Shown here: positions 1-5,338 of the stretch, in pieces
Layout of the letters: every line of letters starts with the position of its first letter
Numbering within the stretch: position 1 is the first letter of the stretch
Notes under the pieces: model-generated
Database searches by the model: none
What the model saw: only the letters and a program-made list of their open reading frames with translations
What the model was told of the DNA's origin: nothing
Position numbers and translations under genes: made by a program
Assembly: GCA_937859855.1 (NCBI GenBank)
Contig: CALMAR010000252.1
Span: 1 to 10,318, forward strand
From: an uncultured Kineosporia sp.
GTDB taxonomy: Bacteria; Actinomycetota; Actinomycetes; Actinomycetales; Kineosporiaceae
DNA length: 10,318 bases
Direction: 5' to 3'

Positions 1-158
1 CCTGCCCCGCTTCCGCTGCTGGGCGCGGCCGGTGGGGTCCGGGCCGGAGGGCGGGGCCCCGCCGGGGCCGGGACGCGAAGCTCCCGGCGGTGCGGCTGCA
101 CGACCTGAGGCACACGTGCGTGTCGTTGCTGCTGTCGACGGCTGCTGATCATGCTTGA
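1..158 (+). pseudogene. Tyrosine recombinase (phage-type integrase) remnant
   Basis: A frame open from the window edge to a TGA at 156-158 ends with the residues RLHDLRHTCVSLLL. HDLRHT is the conserved box II segment (His-x-x-Arg) of the tyrosine recombinase catalytic domain, and the preceding R-L and following S-L-L-L fit the usual surroundings in actinobacterial integrases. After this point a real integrase continues about 60-80 residues to the catalytic tyrosine. Here the frame becomes STAADHA and stops, so the box with the active-site tyrosine is missing. The residues before the motif (about 3-75) are Gly/Pro/Arg-rich and do not look like normal integrase, so the left side is probably also decayed or out of frame. 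It is most likely a dead fragment of an integrative element. The start lies outside the window or is lost. Confidence 0.55.
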
Positions 159-239
159 GACAGGTCGGCAGCGGGAGAACGTGCATTCTCGTTATGCACC
201 TCCGAAGGACGAGTCTGTCGCCAGTCACATGCTGCTTGC

Positions 240-254
240 AGGCGCGGCGCGCCT
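240..254 (-). terminator. GC-rich palindrome at the end of the P450 operon
   Basis: AGGCGCG at 240-246 and CGCGCCT at 248-254 form a perfect 15-base palindrome that begins at the stop codon (254-256) of the minus-strand TetR gene. In RNA the central bases would open as a loop, leaving a short, very stable GC stem. There is no run of U after it, so its role as an intrinsic terminator is only a guess from position. Confidence 0.35.
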
Positions 255-910
255 TATAGGGGAGTGAGCAAGTACGACCGAGCCGATGAGGCTATTTGAG
301 CGACGTAGTCGGTCCACGAGATTGGACGGTCGGATTCGAAGCTCTCACCGAAAGCAATCCGCCACGCAAGGGACGCGTGGATCATGCGATGGGTGACGTC
401 GACGGCCAGGACTGGGTCCGGATGAGGGAAGTCCGCGGAGCGAGTGATCAGGAGATCCGTGAAGCAGGTCGCGAGCGCCGACGCGAAGATGGCGCCGTGA
501 CGACGCATGTCCTCGTCGACGGCCGCGCGTAGGAAGAAGCCGCGCAACAGGTGAGCGTGCCGCCCGTAGTGGGCGCCGAGTTCGGAGGCGACTTGGAAGA
601 CGAGGTCCGGTGCCGCTAGATCGGCCCAGCGGTCGTGGTCGGCGAATATGTCGAACTCCAAGGACATCCTGGCGAGCTCACGATCGTGGATCGCGAGGAC
701 GAGTGCTTCTTTGCTGTCGACGCGGGCGTACATGGCGCCTGCCGAGATTCCGGCGAGGCGGCAGACCTCCGTGATGGAGAAGCCGTCGTACCCGACCTGA
801 GCGAAGAGGTCGGCGCCGACGTCCAGGACTCGCTCGAAGGTCTCTCGGCTCCGCGCCTGTCGTGGAGGTCGCAGGCCGGATACGTCGGGCGCGGGAACGG
901 AAAAGCTCAC
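254..910 (-). CDS. TetR/AcrR-family regulator, last gene of the P450 operon
   Basis: This 218-residue protein has the length and layout of a TetR repressor. The N-terminal helix-turn-helix lies at about residues 45-64 (FSITEVCRLAGISAGAMYAR), followed by D-S-K-E-A-L, the usual start of helix 4. The larger C-terminal part is helical and unassigned, as expected for the ligand-binding and dimer domain. I chose the GTG at 910-908 because it overlaps the stop of the upstream reductase gene as GTGA, the pattern of coupled translation. The frame can be extended upstream to 1000, but those 30 residues are Gly/Gln-rich shadow sequence inside the reductase gene. The regulator is made from the same message as the P450 system and probably controls the promoter near 3465-3520. 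Its ligand cannot be read from sequence; the P450 substrate or product is the natural guess. Confidence 0.88.
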   Translation of the reverse strand: MSFSVPAPDVSGLRPPRQARSRETFERVLDVGADLFAQVGYDGFSITEVCRLAGISAGAMYARVDSKEALVLAIHDRELARMSLEFDIFADHDRWADLAAPDLVFQVASELGAHYGRHAHLLRGFFLRAAVDEDMRRHGAIFASALATCFTDLLITRSADFPHPDPVLAVDVTHRMIHASLAWRIAFGESFESDRPISWTDYVAQIASSARSYLLTPL

Positions 911-2049
911 GCGTTGACCCGGCTGAGCTTCTTGAGCTTGACCACCGGGATCCGGTAGTTGATGGCCGCCGCGGCCACCGGATGACCGTTCTCGAGCCAT
1001 TGCAGGAGTCTGCCATTGTCATCGCCTTCGGCCAGCACCTCGGCAGCGCCGTTGGCGGGGAGTCGTCCGGCAACTTTGACTGAGAGCCCGAACGCCTCGG
1101 TCCAGAAATACGGATCCCGGCGGTACGCGGAAGCCTGATCTCCGCGGACCAGCACGGTGGCGGCGGTCCTGGCCTGGTTGATGGCGTCAGTCCAGTTAGG
1201 AGTCCTGCGACCGTGGCCACCTCCGGTCTGCGACACGCTGACGAGGTCACCTGCTGCGACGATCCCGGGCGTCACCTGGCACCGGTCATCGACGAGCAGC
1301 CCGTGCGCGAGAGGCAGCCCGGAGCCGCGTAACCATTCGATGTTGGGAACACACCCGACGGAGGTCACGATCAGGTCGGCCTCGAGCCGGGTGCCGTCAC
1401 CTAGCTCGACGTATGGGTGGCCGTCGACGTGTCGTCGCGCCACCCCGCTTGGGGAGACGATGATGCGTACCCCAGCTTCGCGGGCTCGACACGCGAGGAC
1501 CTTCGCGAGCGCCGGCCCAAGCTGTGCGACCAAGGGTTCGGCCACGTCGACCATCGTGACCTGGACTCCGTAGGAACGGCAGGCGGAGGCGAGTTCGAAG
1601 CCGAGCACGCCAGCGCCGATGATGAGCACCGTCGGCTTGCGTCGAAGGCATGCCTTGATGTCGCCGGCGTCGGCAAGCGATCGGAGCACCACCTCGCTGG
1701 GGTCTTCTGGGCTGGCCCGACGGGCGCGTGCCCCGGTGGCGATAACGAGCGCGTCGTAGGGCACGTCCTCCACGTCGTCGATCATCACGCGCTTGCGCTC
1801 AGCGTCCAGGCCTACGGCGCGGGCCTCGGTCCTGACCTGCACGTCGAGTCCGGTCAGCGGCAGCGCGGTGCTGGTCGGGTCGTCCATCCCTGTCAGGACA
1901 GCCTTTGACAGCGGGGGACGTGCGTACGGCGGATCCGGTTCTTGGCCAAGTAGTGTCACGGGTCCGTCGTAGCCCTCGGCTCGCAGGGTGGCCGCAGCGG
2001 TGGTTGCCGCGATGGAGGCACCCACGATGAGTACACCGGCGCCACTCAT
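907..2049 (-). CDS. FAD-dependent, NADH-type ferredoxin reductase of the P450 system
   Basis: A 380-residue flavoprotein of the putidaredoxin-reductase-like branch of pyridine nucleotide-disulphide oxidoreductases. It should take electrons from NAD(P)H and pass them to the adjacent ferredoxin. The FAD dinucleotide fold is at residues 6-23 (VLIVGASIAATTAAATLR); its last glycine is alanine, a mild departure. An ATGAR segment is at 105-109. The NAD-binding fold is at 141-168 with GAGVLG, and Asp168 ends its second strand, which favours NADH over NADPH. The second FAD contact is GIVAAGDL at 262-269, and the C-terminal domain has YFWTEAFG at 314-321, where relatives have YFWSDQFG. The start at 2049 overlaps the ferredoxin stop as ATGA; 13 further upstream residues are open but overlap the ferredoxin gene and precede the fold. 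It is too divergent for me to assign a named subfamily. Confidence 0.92.
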   Translation of the reverse strand: MSGAGVLIVGASIAATTAAATLRAEGYDGPVTLLGQEPDPPYARPPLSKAVLTGMDDPTSTALPLTGLDVQVRTEARAVGLDAERKRVMIDDVEDVPYDALVIATGARARRASPEDPSEVVLRSLADAGDIKACLRRKPTVLIIGAGVLGFELASACRSYGVQVTMVDVAEPLVAQLGPALAKVLACRAREAGVRIIVSPSGVARRHVDGHPYVELGDGTRLEADLIVTSVGCVPNIEWLRGSGLPLAHGLLVDDRCQVTPGIVAAGDLVSVSQTGGGHGRRTPNWTDAINQARTAATVLVRGDQASAYRRDPYFWTEAFGLSVKVAGRLPANGAAEVLAEGDDNGRLLQWLENGHPVAAAAINYRIPVVKLKKLSRVNA

Positions 2050-2252
2050 GCTGGATCGACCACCAGGCGGAGGGCGACCACTGGGCAAACTGCGACGGCC
2101 GAGGCCACGACCGAGGTCAAGTCAGGGGGTACGTCGGTGCCCTCAAAGGCGTAGTTCAACTCGCCCTCCTCGTCGAGGGTGAACGCTTCGGGAGCTCGTT
2201 CCTCACACAACCCGTGGCCCTCGCAACGGACCCGGTCGACATCGACACGCAT
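2046..2252 (-). CDS. 3Fe-4S-type ferredoxin, P450 electron donor
   Basis: A 68-residue ferredoxin with the spacing C10-x2-H13-x2-C16-x39-C56-P57. Actinobacterial ferredoxins beside P450 genes use a CxxXxxC(n)CP motif in which the middle residue is not cysteine, so the cluster is normally 3Fe-4S. Histidine in that place is one of the known variants. The protein is acidic around residues 17-40 (EERAPEAF, DEEGE), as expected for a carrier that docks on basic surfaces. A strong Shine-Dalgarno, GAGGAGAGG, sits just before the ATG and overlaps the P450 stop, with only 9 bases between the genes. Its stop overlaps the reductase start by 4 bases. It should carry single electrons from the reductase to the P450 haem in the cytoplasm. 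Confidence 0.93.
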   Translation of the reverse strand: MRVDVDRVRCEGHGLCEERAPEAFTLDEEGELNYAFEGTDVPPDLTSVVASAVAVCPVVALRLVVDPA

Positions 2253-2261
2253 GACCTCTCC

Positions 2262-3464
2262 TCACACCGCCGGCGTCGCGCGGACGACCAGCGACTGATA
2301 GGTGCGTAGAACGGTGTTGACCGCACGTACGGCTGGTTCGAGAAGCTCGAGGGTCTCGACGCGGTCGGCAAGTGCGTTGAGCACCGCGTGCGCTTCCATT
2401 CGCGCCATCCCCTGTCCCGCGCATCCGTGGATGCCATACCCGAACCCAAGGTGGTCGGTGGCGTCGCGGTGGATGTCGAACTCGTCGGGGCGATCCCATT
2501 TGCGCTCGTCGCGGTTGCCAGAAGCGAAGAGCATCAACGCCCGGCTGTTGGCGGGCAGGGGTAGGCCGTCGATCTCAGTGTCGCGGGTCGTCACCCGGGC
2601 AAATGCGCGCAGCGGGCTCTCGAAGCGGATACCTTCGTTCAATGCTGCCGGGATGAGGCTCCTGTCGGCGCGCAGAGCTTCCCACTGATCGGGATGACGG
2701 GCCAATTCGGCTACCAGGTTGGCAATTGCGGCGGCGGTGGTGTCGATAGAGGGCCCCAAGTAGTCCAGCAGCAGCACCGGTGCCTGATGCGGTTCGATCT
2801 CGCCACGGTCGAGGGCGTCCAGCAGGCTCGCCCCGAGGCTTCCTGCGAGCAGGTCCCGCTCGGCGGCCAACCCGAACGCGTACTCGCCCATCTGCTGAGC
2901 TAGCGGGAACCCGTCGCGGGTACGTTGTTCCTCCATCGGGCCCAGCGCTTGCAACGCGCCCCACGCCCAGGGGCGCAGCATCTCCCGGCCGCGCTGTGGC
3001 CAGCCCAGGAAGTCGGGGATGACCGAGAGCGGCATGGCGTAGGCCAGGTCCTCCATGACGTCTATGCTCGACTTCTCGATCAGACCCTCGACGAGGTCGT
3101 CGGCCTTGGCCTGGATCTCGGCCTGACGACCTCGCAACGAACGCGGCGTCAACCGGTGTGCGACAACCTGGCGCAAGTGGTCGTGCAGGGGCGGGTCGCT
3201 GGCCAACATGGTCCCGGCCAACGCCTGGTTCGATACCTGGTTGAGGCCGATTCCCTGCGCGGAGGAGTAAACCTCGTGGTCGGCCAGGCAGGCACGGATG
3301 TCGGCATAGCGGCCAACGGCGTACACCTTGTGGCGCGCTAACCAGACCACTGACCCGAGGTTGCGGATCGCTGCGTAGTGGCCGTGCGGCTCCCGGATGG
3401 CGTCATCGGAGAACAAGTCGTCGTTCAGAGCGGGAACATCGAGCCCGTGGCGGGTAGCAGTCAT
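2262..3464 (-). CDS. Cytochrome P450, CYP199-like by recollection
   Basis: A 400-residue soluble bacterial P450 monooxygenase. Its haem loop at 341-350 is FGYGIHGCAG, with Cys348 as the thiolate ligand. The K-helix ExxR is E277-G-I-R280, followed by F-E-S-P. The I-helix at 236-247 reads LGPSIDTTAAAI: Asp241 and Thr242 for oxygen activation are kept, but Pro-Ser stands where most families have Ala/Gly-Gly. Several stretches, including VVWLARHKVYAVGRYA (39-54), SSAQGIGL (67-74), RFESPLRAFARVTTRD (280-295) and NTVLRTYQSL (383-392), resemble from memory the CYP199 group, whose members oxidise para-substituted benzoates. That is inference and gives no substrate. The ATG at 3464 follows AAGGA at a spacing of about 9 bases. 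It is first in the operon and is followed directly by its ferredoxin and reductase, so it should be a self-contained class I system. Confidence 0.93.
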   Translation of the reverse strand: MTATRHGLDVPALNDDLFSDDAIREPHGHYAAIRNLGSVVWLARHKVYAVGRYADIRACLADHEVYSSAQGIGLNQVSNQALAGTMLASDPPLHDHLRQVVAHRLTPRSLRGRQAEIQAKADDLVEGLIEKSSIDVMEDLAYAMPLSVIPDFLGWPQRGREMLRPWAWGALQALGPMEEQRTRDGFPLAQQMGEYAFGLAAERDLLAGSLGASLLDALDRGEIEPHQAPVLLLDYLGPSIDTTAAAIANLVAELARHPDQWEALRADRSLIPAALNEGIRFESPLRAFARVTTRDTEIDGLPLPANSRALMLFASGNRDERKWDRPDEFDIHRDATDHLGFGYGIHGCAGQGMARMEAHAVLNALADRVETLELLEPAVRAVNTVLRTYQSLVVRATPAV

Positions 3465-3476
3465 GCGTCATCCTTA

Positions 3477-3519
3477 AGTCGATGATTCAGAATACAGAAT
3501 CTCGACTCTAGATTCTAGA
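3477..3519 (-). promoter_or_regulatory. Palindrome cluster upstream of the P450 operon, likely operator
   Basis: Three overlapping symmetric elements lie 13-55 bases before the P450 start. TCTAGA-T-TCTAGA (3507-3519) is a perfect odd palindrome. AGAATCT (3496-3502) and AGATTCT (3510-3516) form an inverted repeat with a 7-base gap. AGTCGA (3477-3482) plus GATTC (3484-3488) mirror GAATC (3497-3501) plus TCGACT (3502-3507), with one bulged base. The stretch is AT-rich in a GC-rich genome. The size and place suit a TetR-type repressor, most simply the one encoded at the end of this operon. I could not fix a confident -35/-10 pair; TATTCT inside the cluster on the minus strand is a possible -10. 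Confidence 0.6.
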
Positions 3520-3618
3520 CCTGCTTGGCTGACTGCACACGCCCGCGAATCGGTCAGCGCAGGGTCACGCAAGCCTGAACAACTCGATGACCGCAGAGAC
3601 CATCACCGCCCCGGCGAT

Positions 3619-3676
3619 CCTGCGCGGATCTGCGGCGCCCCCCGCCTCTGGACACCGGCCTGCGCGGATCAGCGGC
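3619..3676. repeat. Short direct repeat, two copies 40 bases apart
   Basis: CCTGCGCGGATC occurs at 3619-3630 and again at 3659-3670. In both copies it is followed by one variable base and GCGGC, so 17 of 18 bases agree (3619-3636 and 3659-3676). Two copies are too few for a CRISPR. It may be a local duplication or a pair of protein-binding sites. Confidence 0.5.
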
Positions 3677-3739
3677 ATCCCCCTGGCCGAGGATGACGGC
3701 GAACAAGTGTCGCTTCAGCCAAGCACTGCGGTCTGGGCG

Positions 3740-3770
3740 CCTGGGATCGATTGACCGATAATCGCCCAGG
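3740..3770. other. Strong isolated hairpin
   Basis: CCTGGG (3740-3745), two unpaired bases, CGATT (3748-3752), a 7-base loop, AATCG (3760-3764) and CCCAGG (3765-3770) form an 11-bp stem with one small bulge. A T-containing segment, GCTTTTCG, follows about 13 bases later on the plus strand, which is loose for an intrinsic terminator. No plus-strand gene ends nearby, so it may be a leftover terminator, part of an unannotated RNA, or a recombination site. Confidence 0.4.
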
Positions 3771-4016
3771 GGTCAGGCGCGAGCTTTTCGTCTTGCTGAA
3801 CCGACAGGCGTTGAAACTATTGCTCCTTGCGCCGGCGCTTGCATCTCGAGGTGCCGTTCCCGGGTCTTTCTTACCGCGGAATCTCCTTGAAGTCCCTCAT
3901 CGACAGCTGCTCCTTCCCGTGGGGCAGGGTGCGGGTGGACGGGTTCACGTCCTAGGCTGATTCGGTAGCTGTCCGGAGTCAGGGCCTTATCTTCGGACGA
4001 CTCTTAGGGGGCGGGC

Positions 4017-4519
4017 ATGAACGCCGCAGGTCGTTCCACCAACCCACCGACGATCGGCGCACCGGCCGGCTGGGCGTTGCGCAGTCGCCGCCTTTCCGTC
4101 GGCCTTGGCATCGACCGCGACATCGCCGAGCGCCTCGCCGCCGACCCGTCGAACGCGGTGCGCGCCGTTCTGGCCGATTGGACCCGCGACCCCCAGCTCC
4201 TCCTCCGCCTAGCCAGGGACCCGGTCGAGAACGTTCGGTGTTCTGCCGCCGCGAACGACCACGCCAGCCAGGACATCGTGCGTCTGCTCGGGTCCGACGC
4301 TCGGGCAAACGTGCGCTCGTGCGTGGCGAACCGGCGCAACTACCGCTTGACGTCCTGCAGATGCTGGCGACCGACCGCGCGGTCTCGGTCCGCGACTCAC
4401 TCGCACACGGCCTGCACACACCCGAGGAGACCCTGGAACAGCTGAGCCAGGACCAGAATCCCGACGTGGCCATGTCCGCCAAGCACAACCTCCGGCGGCG
4501 CCGCGTCCATGACAGATAA
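4017..4519 (+). pseudogene. Leucine-rich-repeat-variant (LRV/HEAT-like) protein gene with one frameshift
   Basis: The ATG at 4017 follows AGGGGG at good spacing. The first frame encodes repeats of about 25-26 residues starting V-R, for example VRAVLADWTRDPQLLLRLAR and VRCSAAANDHASQDIVRLLG. These have the LRV-type pattern of alternating helices with conserved V-R, A and L-L. At VRSCVANRRN (up to 4340) the repeat breaks, and it resumes in the next frame as LPLDVLQMLATD, VRDSLAHGLHTPEETLEQLS and NPDVAMSAKHNL, ending at TAA 4517-4519. Restoring one base after 4340 (AAC CTA CCG instead of AAC TAC CG) rejoins the repeat exactly and gives about 167 residues. Such proteins usually act as binding scaffolds; no specific function can be claimed. 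A true mutation, a sequencing error or, less likely, ribosomal frameshifting would all explain this. I see no classical slippery heptamer. Confidence 0.72.
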
Positions 4520-4532
4520 GGCGCCACGAGAA

Positions 4533-4548
4533 CGAAGGTAGACCTTCG
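4533..4548 (+). terminator. Hairpin just after the LRV gene
   Basis: CGAAGG (4533-4538), loop TAGA, and CCTTCG (4543-4548) form a perfect 6-bp stem 14 bases past the stop codon at 4519. There is no U run, so it is only a possible factor-assisted or weak terminator. Confidence 0.4.
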
Positions 4549-4775
4549 AACTGACGACGCCGGATCTACAGAACGGTTCCCGACAAGAAACGCTCCCGAT
4601 CGCGCACTTACGTTTCAGAACACGAATGAACATCCGGTCATGCCGCTGCGCGGTCGCGCGGATGATCATAGGCGACCATTCAGGTTGACTTGCGAGATTC
4701 TCATGTAATGACGGTCGCTCCTGGATTTAGGATCACGGCGTCAATCGGTATTGGGCACGCGGGATCTGGCAGTAT
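4549..4775. other. Intergenic stretch between converging genes
   Basis: This stretch separates the plus-strand LRV gene from the minus-strand MarR gene, so the two converge here. It is less GC-rich than its neighbours. It contains a TTGACT at about 4684 that resembles a -35 element, but no -10 stands at normal distance and no gene follows on the plus strand. I see no convincing terminator for the MarR gene and no coding signal. Confidence 0.45.
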
Positions 4776-5261
4776 CTATGAGGGGCGGGTCGTGGAGCGG
4801 CTGGCTGTCGTGGGTTGCTCTTGACCTTTCGCGTACGTGATGAGGGTTTGCAGGGTCTGGCGGAGGGCCGCAGCGTTGGCTCGGGGGCCCAGGGGGGCGA
4901 GGAAGTCGCGCTCCGCGGTGTTGCGCGCATCGACCGCTTGAGTCAAGACGGCGCGTCCGTGTCGGGTGAGTTCCACGACGTTGCGGCGTCGGTCCGAGGC
5001 GTCTGGGTGCCGGGTCACGACGCCCTTGGTCTCAAGGGTGTCCACCAAGGCAACCATGGTCGTTCGGTCGACACCCAACCGCTGGGACACCTCCTGCTGA
5101 GAGAGCGGCGTGGAAGCTGCGATGACGACAAGGACTCCCAGCTCCCGCGCGTCCAGCCCCCACGGTAGGAGGGCCGTGTTGATCCTTTCCTCGATCAGGA
5201 GGTGGGCGTGCTTGAGCAGATAGCCCAGCGCATCCGTTAGCTGCGGCCCTGATGTCGCCAT
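4776..5261 (-). CDS. MarR-family transcriptional regulator
   Basis: A 161-residue protein with typical MarR length and order. The N-terminal dimer helices (about 8-35) are followed by a winged helix-turn-helix at about 54-100. The HTH reads LSQQEVSQRLGVDRTTMVAL, then VDTLETKGVVTRHPDASDRR, with the hallmark D-x-R-R-R wing at residues 90-94. C-terminal helices (101-146) return to the dimer interface, and the last 15 residues are a Ser/Thr/Pro-rich tail. The ATG at 5261-5259 has no Shine-Dalgarno. Instead TACTAT (5273-5268) lies 6 bases upstream, the spacing of a leaderless actinobacterial promoter. It is divergent from the SDR gene at 5339, and the large palindrome at 5280-5310 should bind this protein, repressing both genes. 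The ligand is unknown; MarR proteins commonly sense phenolic or other small aromatic compounds. Confidence 0.92.
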   Translation of the reverse strand: MATSGPQLTDALGYLLKHAHLLIEERINTALLPWGLDARELGVLVVIAASTPLSQQEVSQRLGVDRTTMVALVDTLETKGVVTRHPDASDRRRNVVELTRHGRAVLTQAVDARNTAERDFLAPLGPRANAAALRQTLQTLITYAKGQEQPTTASRSTTRPS

Positions 5262-5267
5262 GACGCG

Positions 5268-5273
5268 ATAGTA
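5268..5273 (-). promoter_or_regulatory. Candidate -10 element of the leaderless marR-type gene
   Basis: TACTAT on the minus strand ends 6 bases before the ATG at 5261. This fits the TANNNT -10 whose transcript starts at or next to the start codon, and agrees with the lack of a Shine-Dalgarno. No clear -35 is visible; the operator palindrome occupies that place. Confidence 0.45.
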
Positions 5274-5279
5274 TGACTA

Positions 5280-5310
5280 AGCTGATCGTCAGTATTACTG
5301 ATGATCAGCT
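5280..5310. promoter_or_regulatory. 31-base near-perfect palindrome, probable MarR operator
   Basis: The left arm AGCTGATCGTCAGTA (5280-5294) mirrors the right arm TACTGATGATCAGCT (5296-5310) around a central T at 5295. Only one of 15 pairs fails (G5288 against T5302). It lies between the divergent MarR and SDR genes, immediately upstream of the MarR gene's candidate -10 and 29 bases before the SDR ATG. Bound protein would block both promoters. MarR operators are usually shorter (about 16-20 bases), so the symmetry may cover two adjacent dimer sites. Confidence 0.72.
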
Positions 5311-5338
5311 CTTCGACAAACGATTGGAGACGGCGGCG

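Larger units (their letters stand above)
3520..4016. other. Gene-poor stretch, about 500 bases
   Basis: No reading frame here has convincing codon bias, a good ribosome site and a recognisable motif together. A 55-codon frame at 3587-3754 (ATG) and a TTG frame at 3751-3960 exist, but neither has a Shine-Dalgarno or any motif I know. The stretch holds a short direct repeat at 3619-3676 and a hairpin at 3740-3770, listed separately. The last part carries the ribosome site AGGGGG of the gene at 4017. It may be decayed mobile or coding DNA, but I see no recognisable transposase or integrase fragment in it. Confidence 0.5.

Noticed and set aside
911..1000. Longer start for the TetR gene of the P450 operon
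   Set aside because: These 30 codons lie within the reductase gene and are low-complexity; the GTGA overlap at 907-910 gives a normal-length protein.
3619..3676. CRISPR array
   Set aside because: There are only two imperfect copies, with no further units and no cas gene.
3587..3754. 55-codon plus-strand ORF from ATG
   Set aside because: Third-position GC is mediocre, there is no Shine-Dalgarno, and it overlaps the direct repeat and the hairpin.
3751..3960. Plus-strand ORF of 69 codons from TTG
   Set aside because: It has no ribosome site and no motif, and its start lies inside the hairpin at 3740-3770.
4338..4346. Programmed -1 frameshift in the LRV gene
   Set aside because: No X-XXY-YYZ slippery heptamer is visible at the break; a lost base is simpler. 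It is kept only as an alternative.
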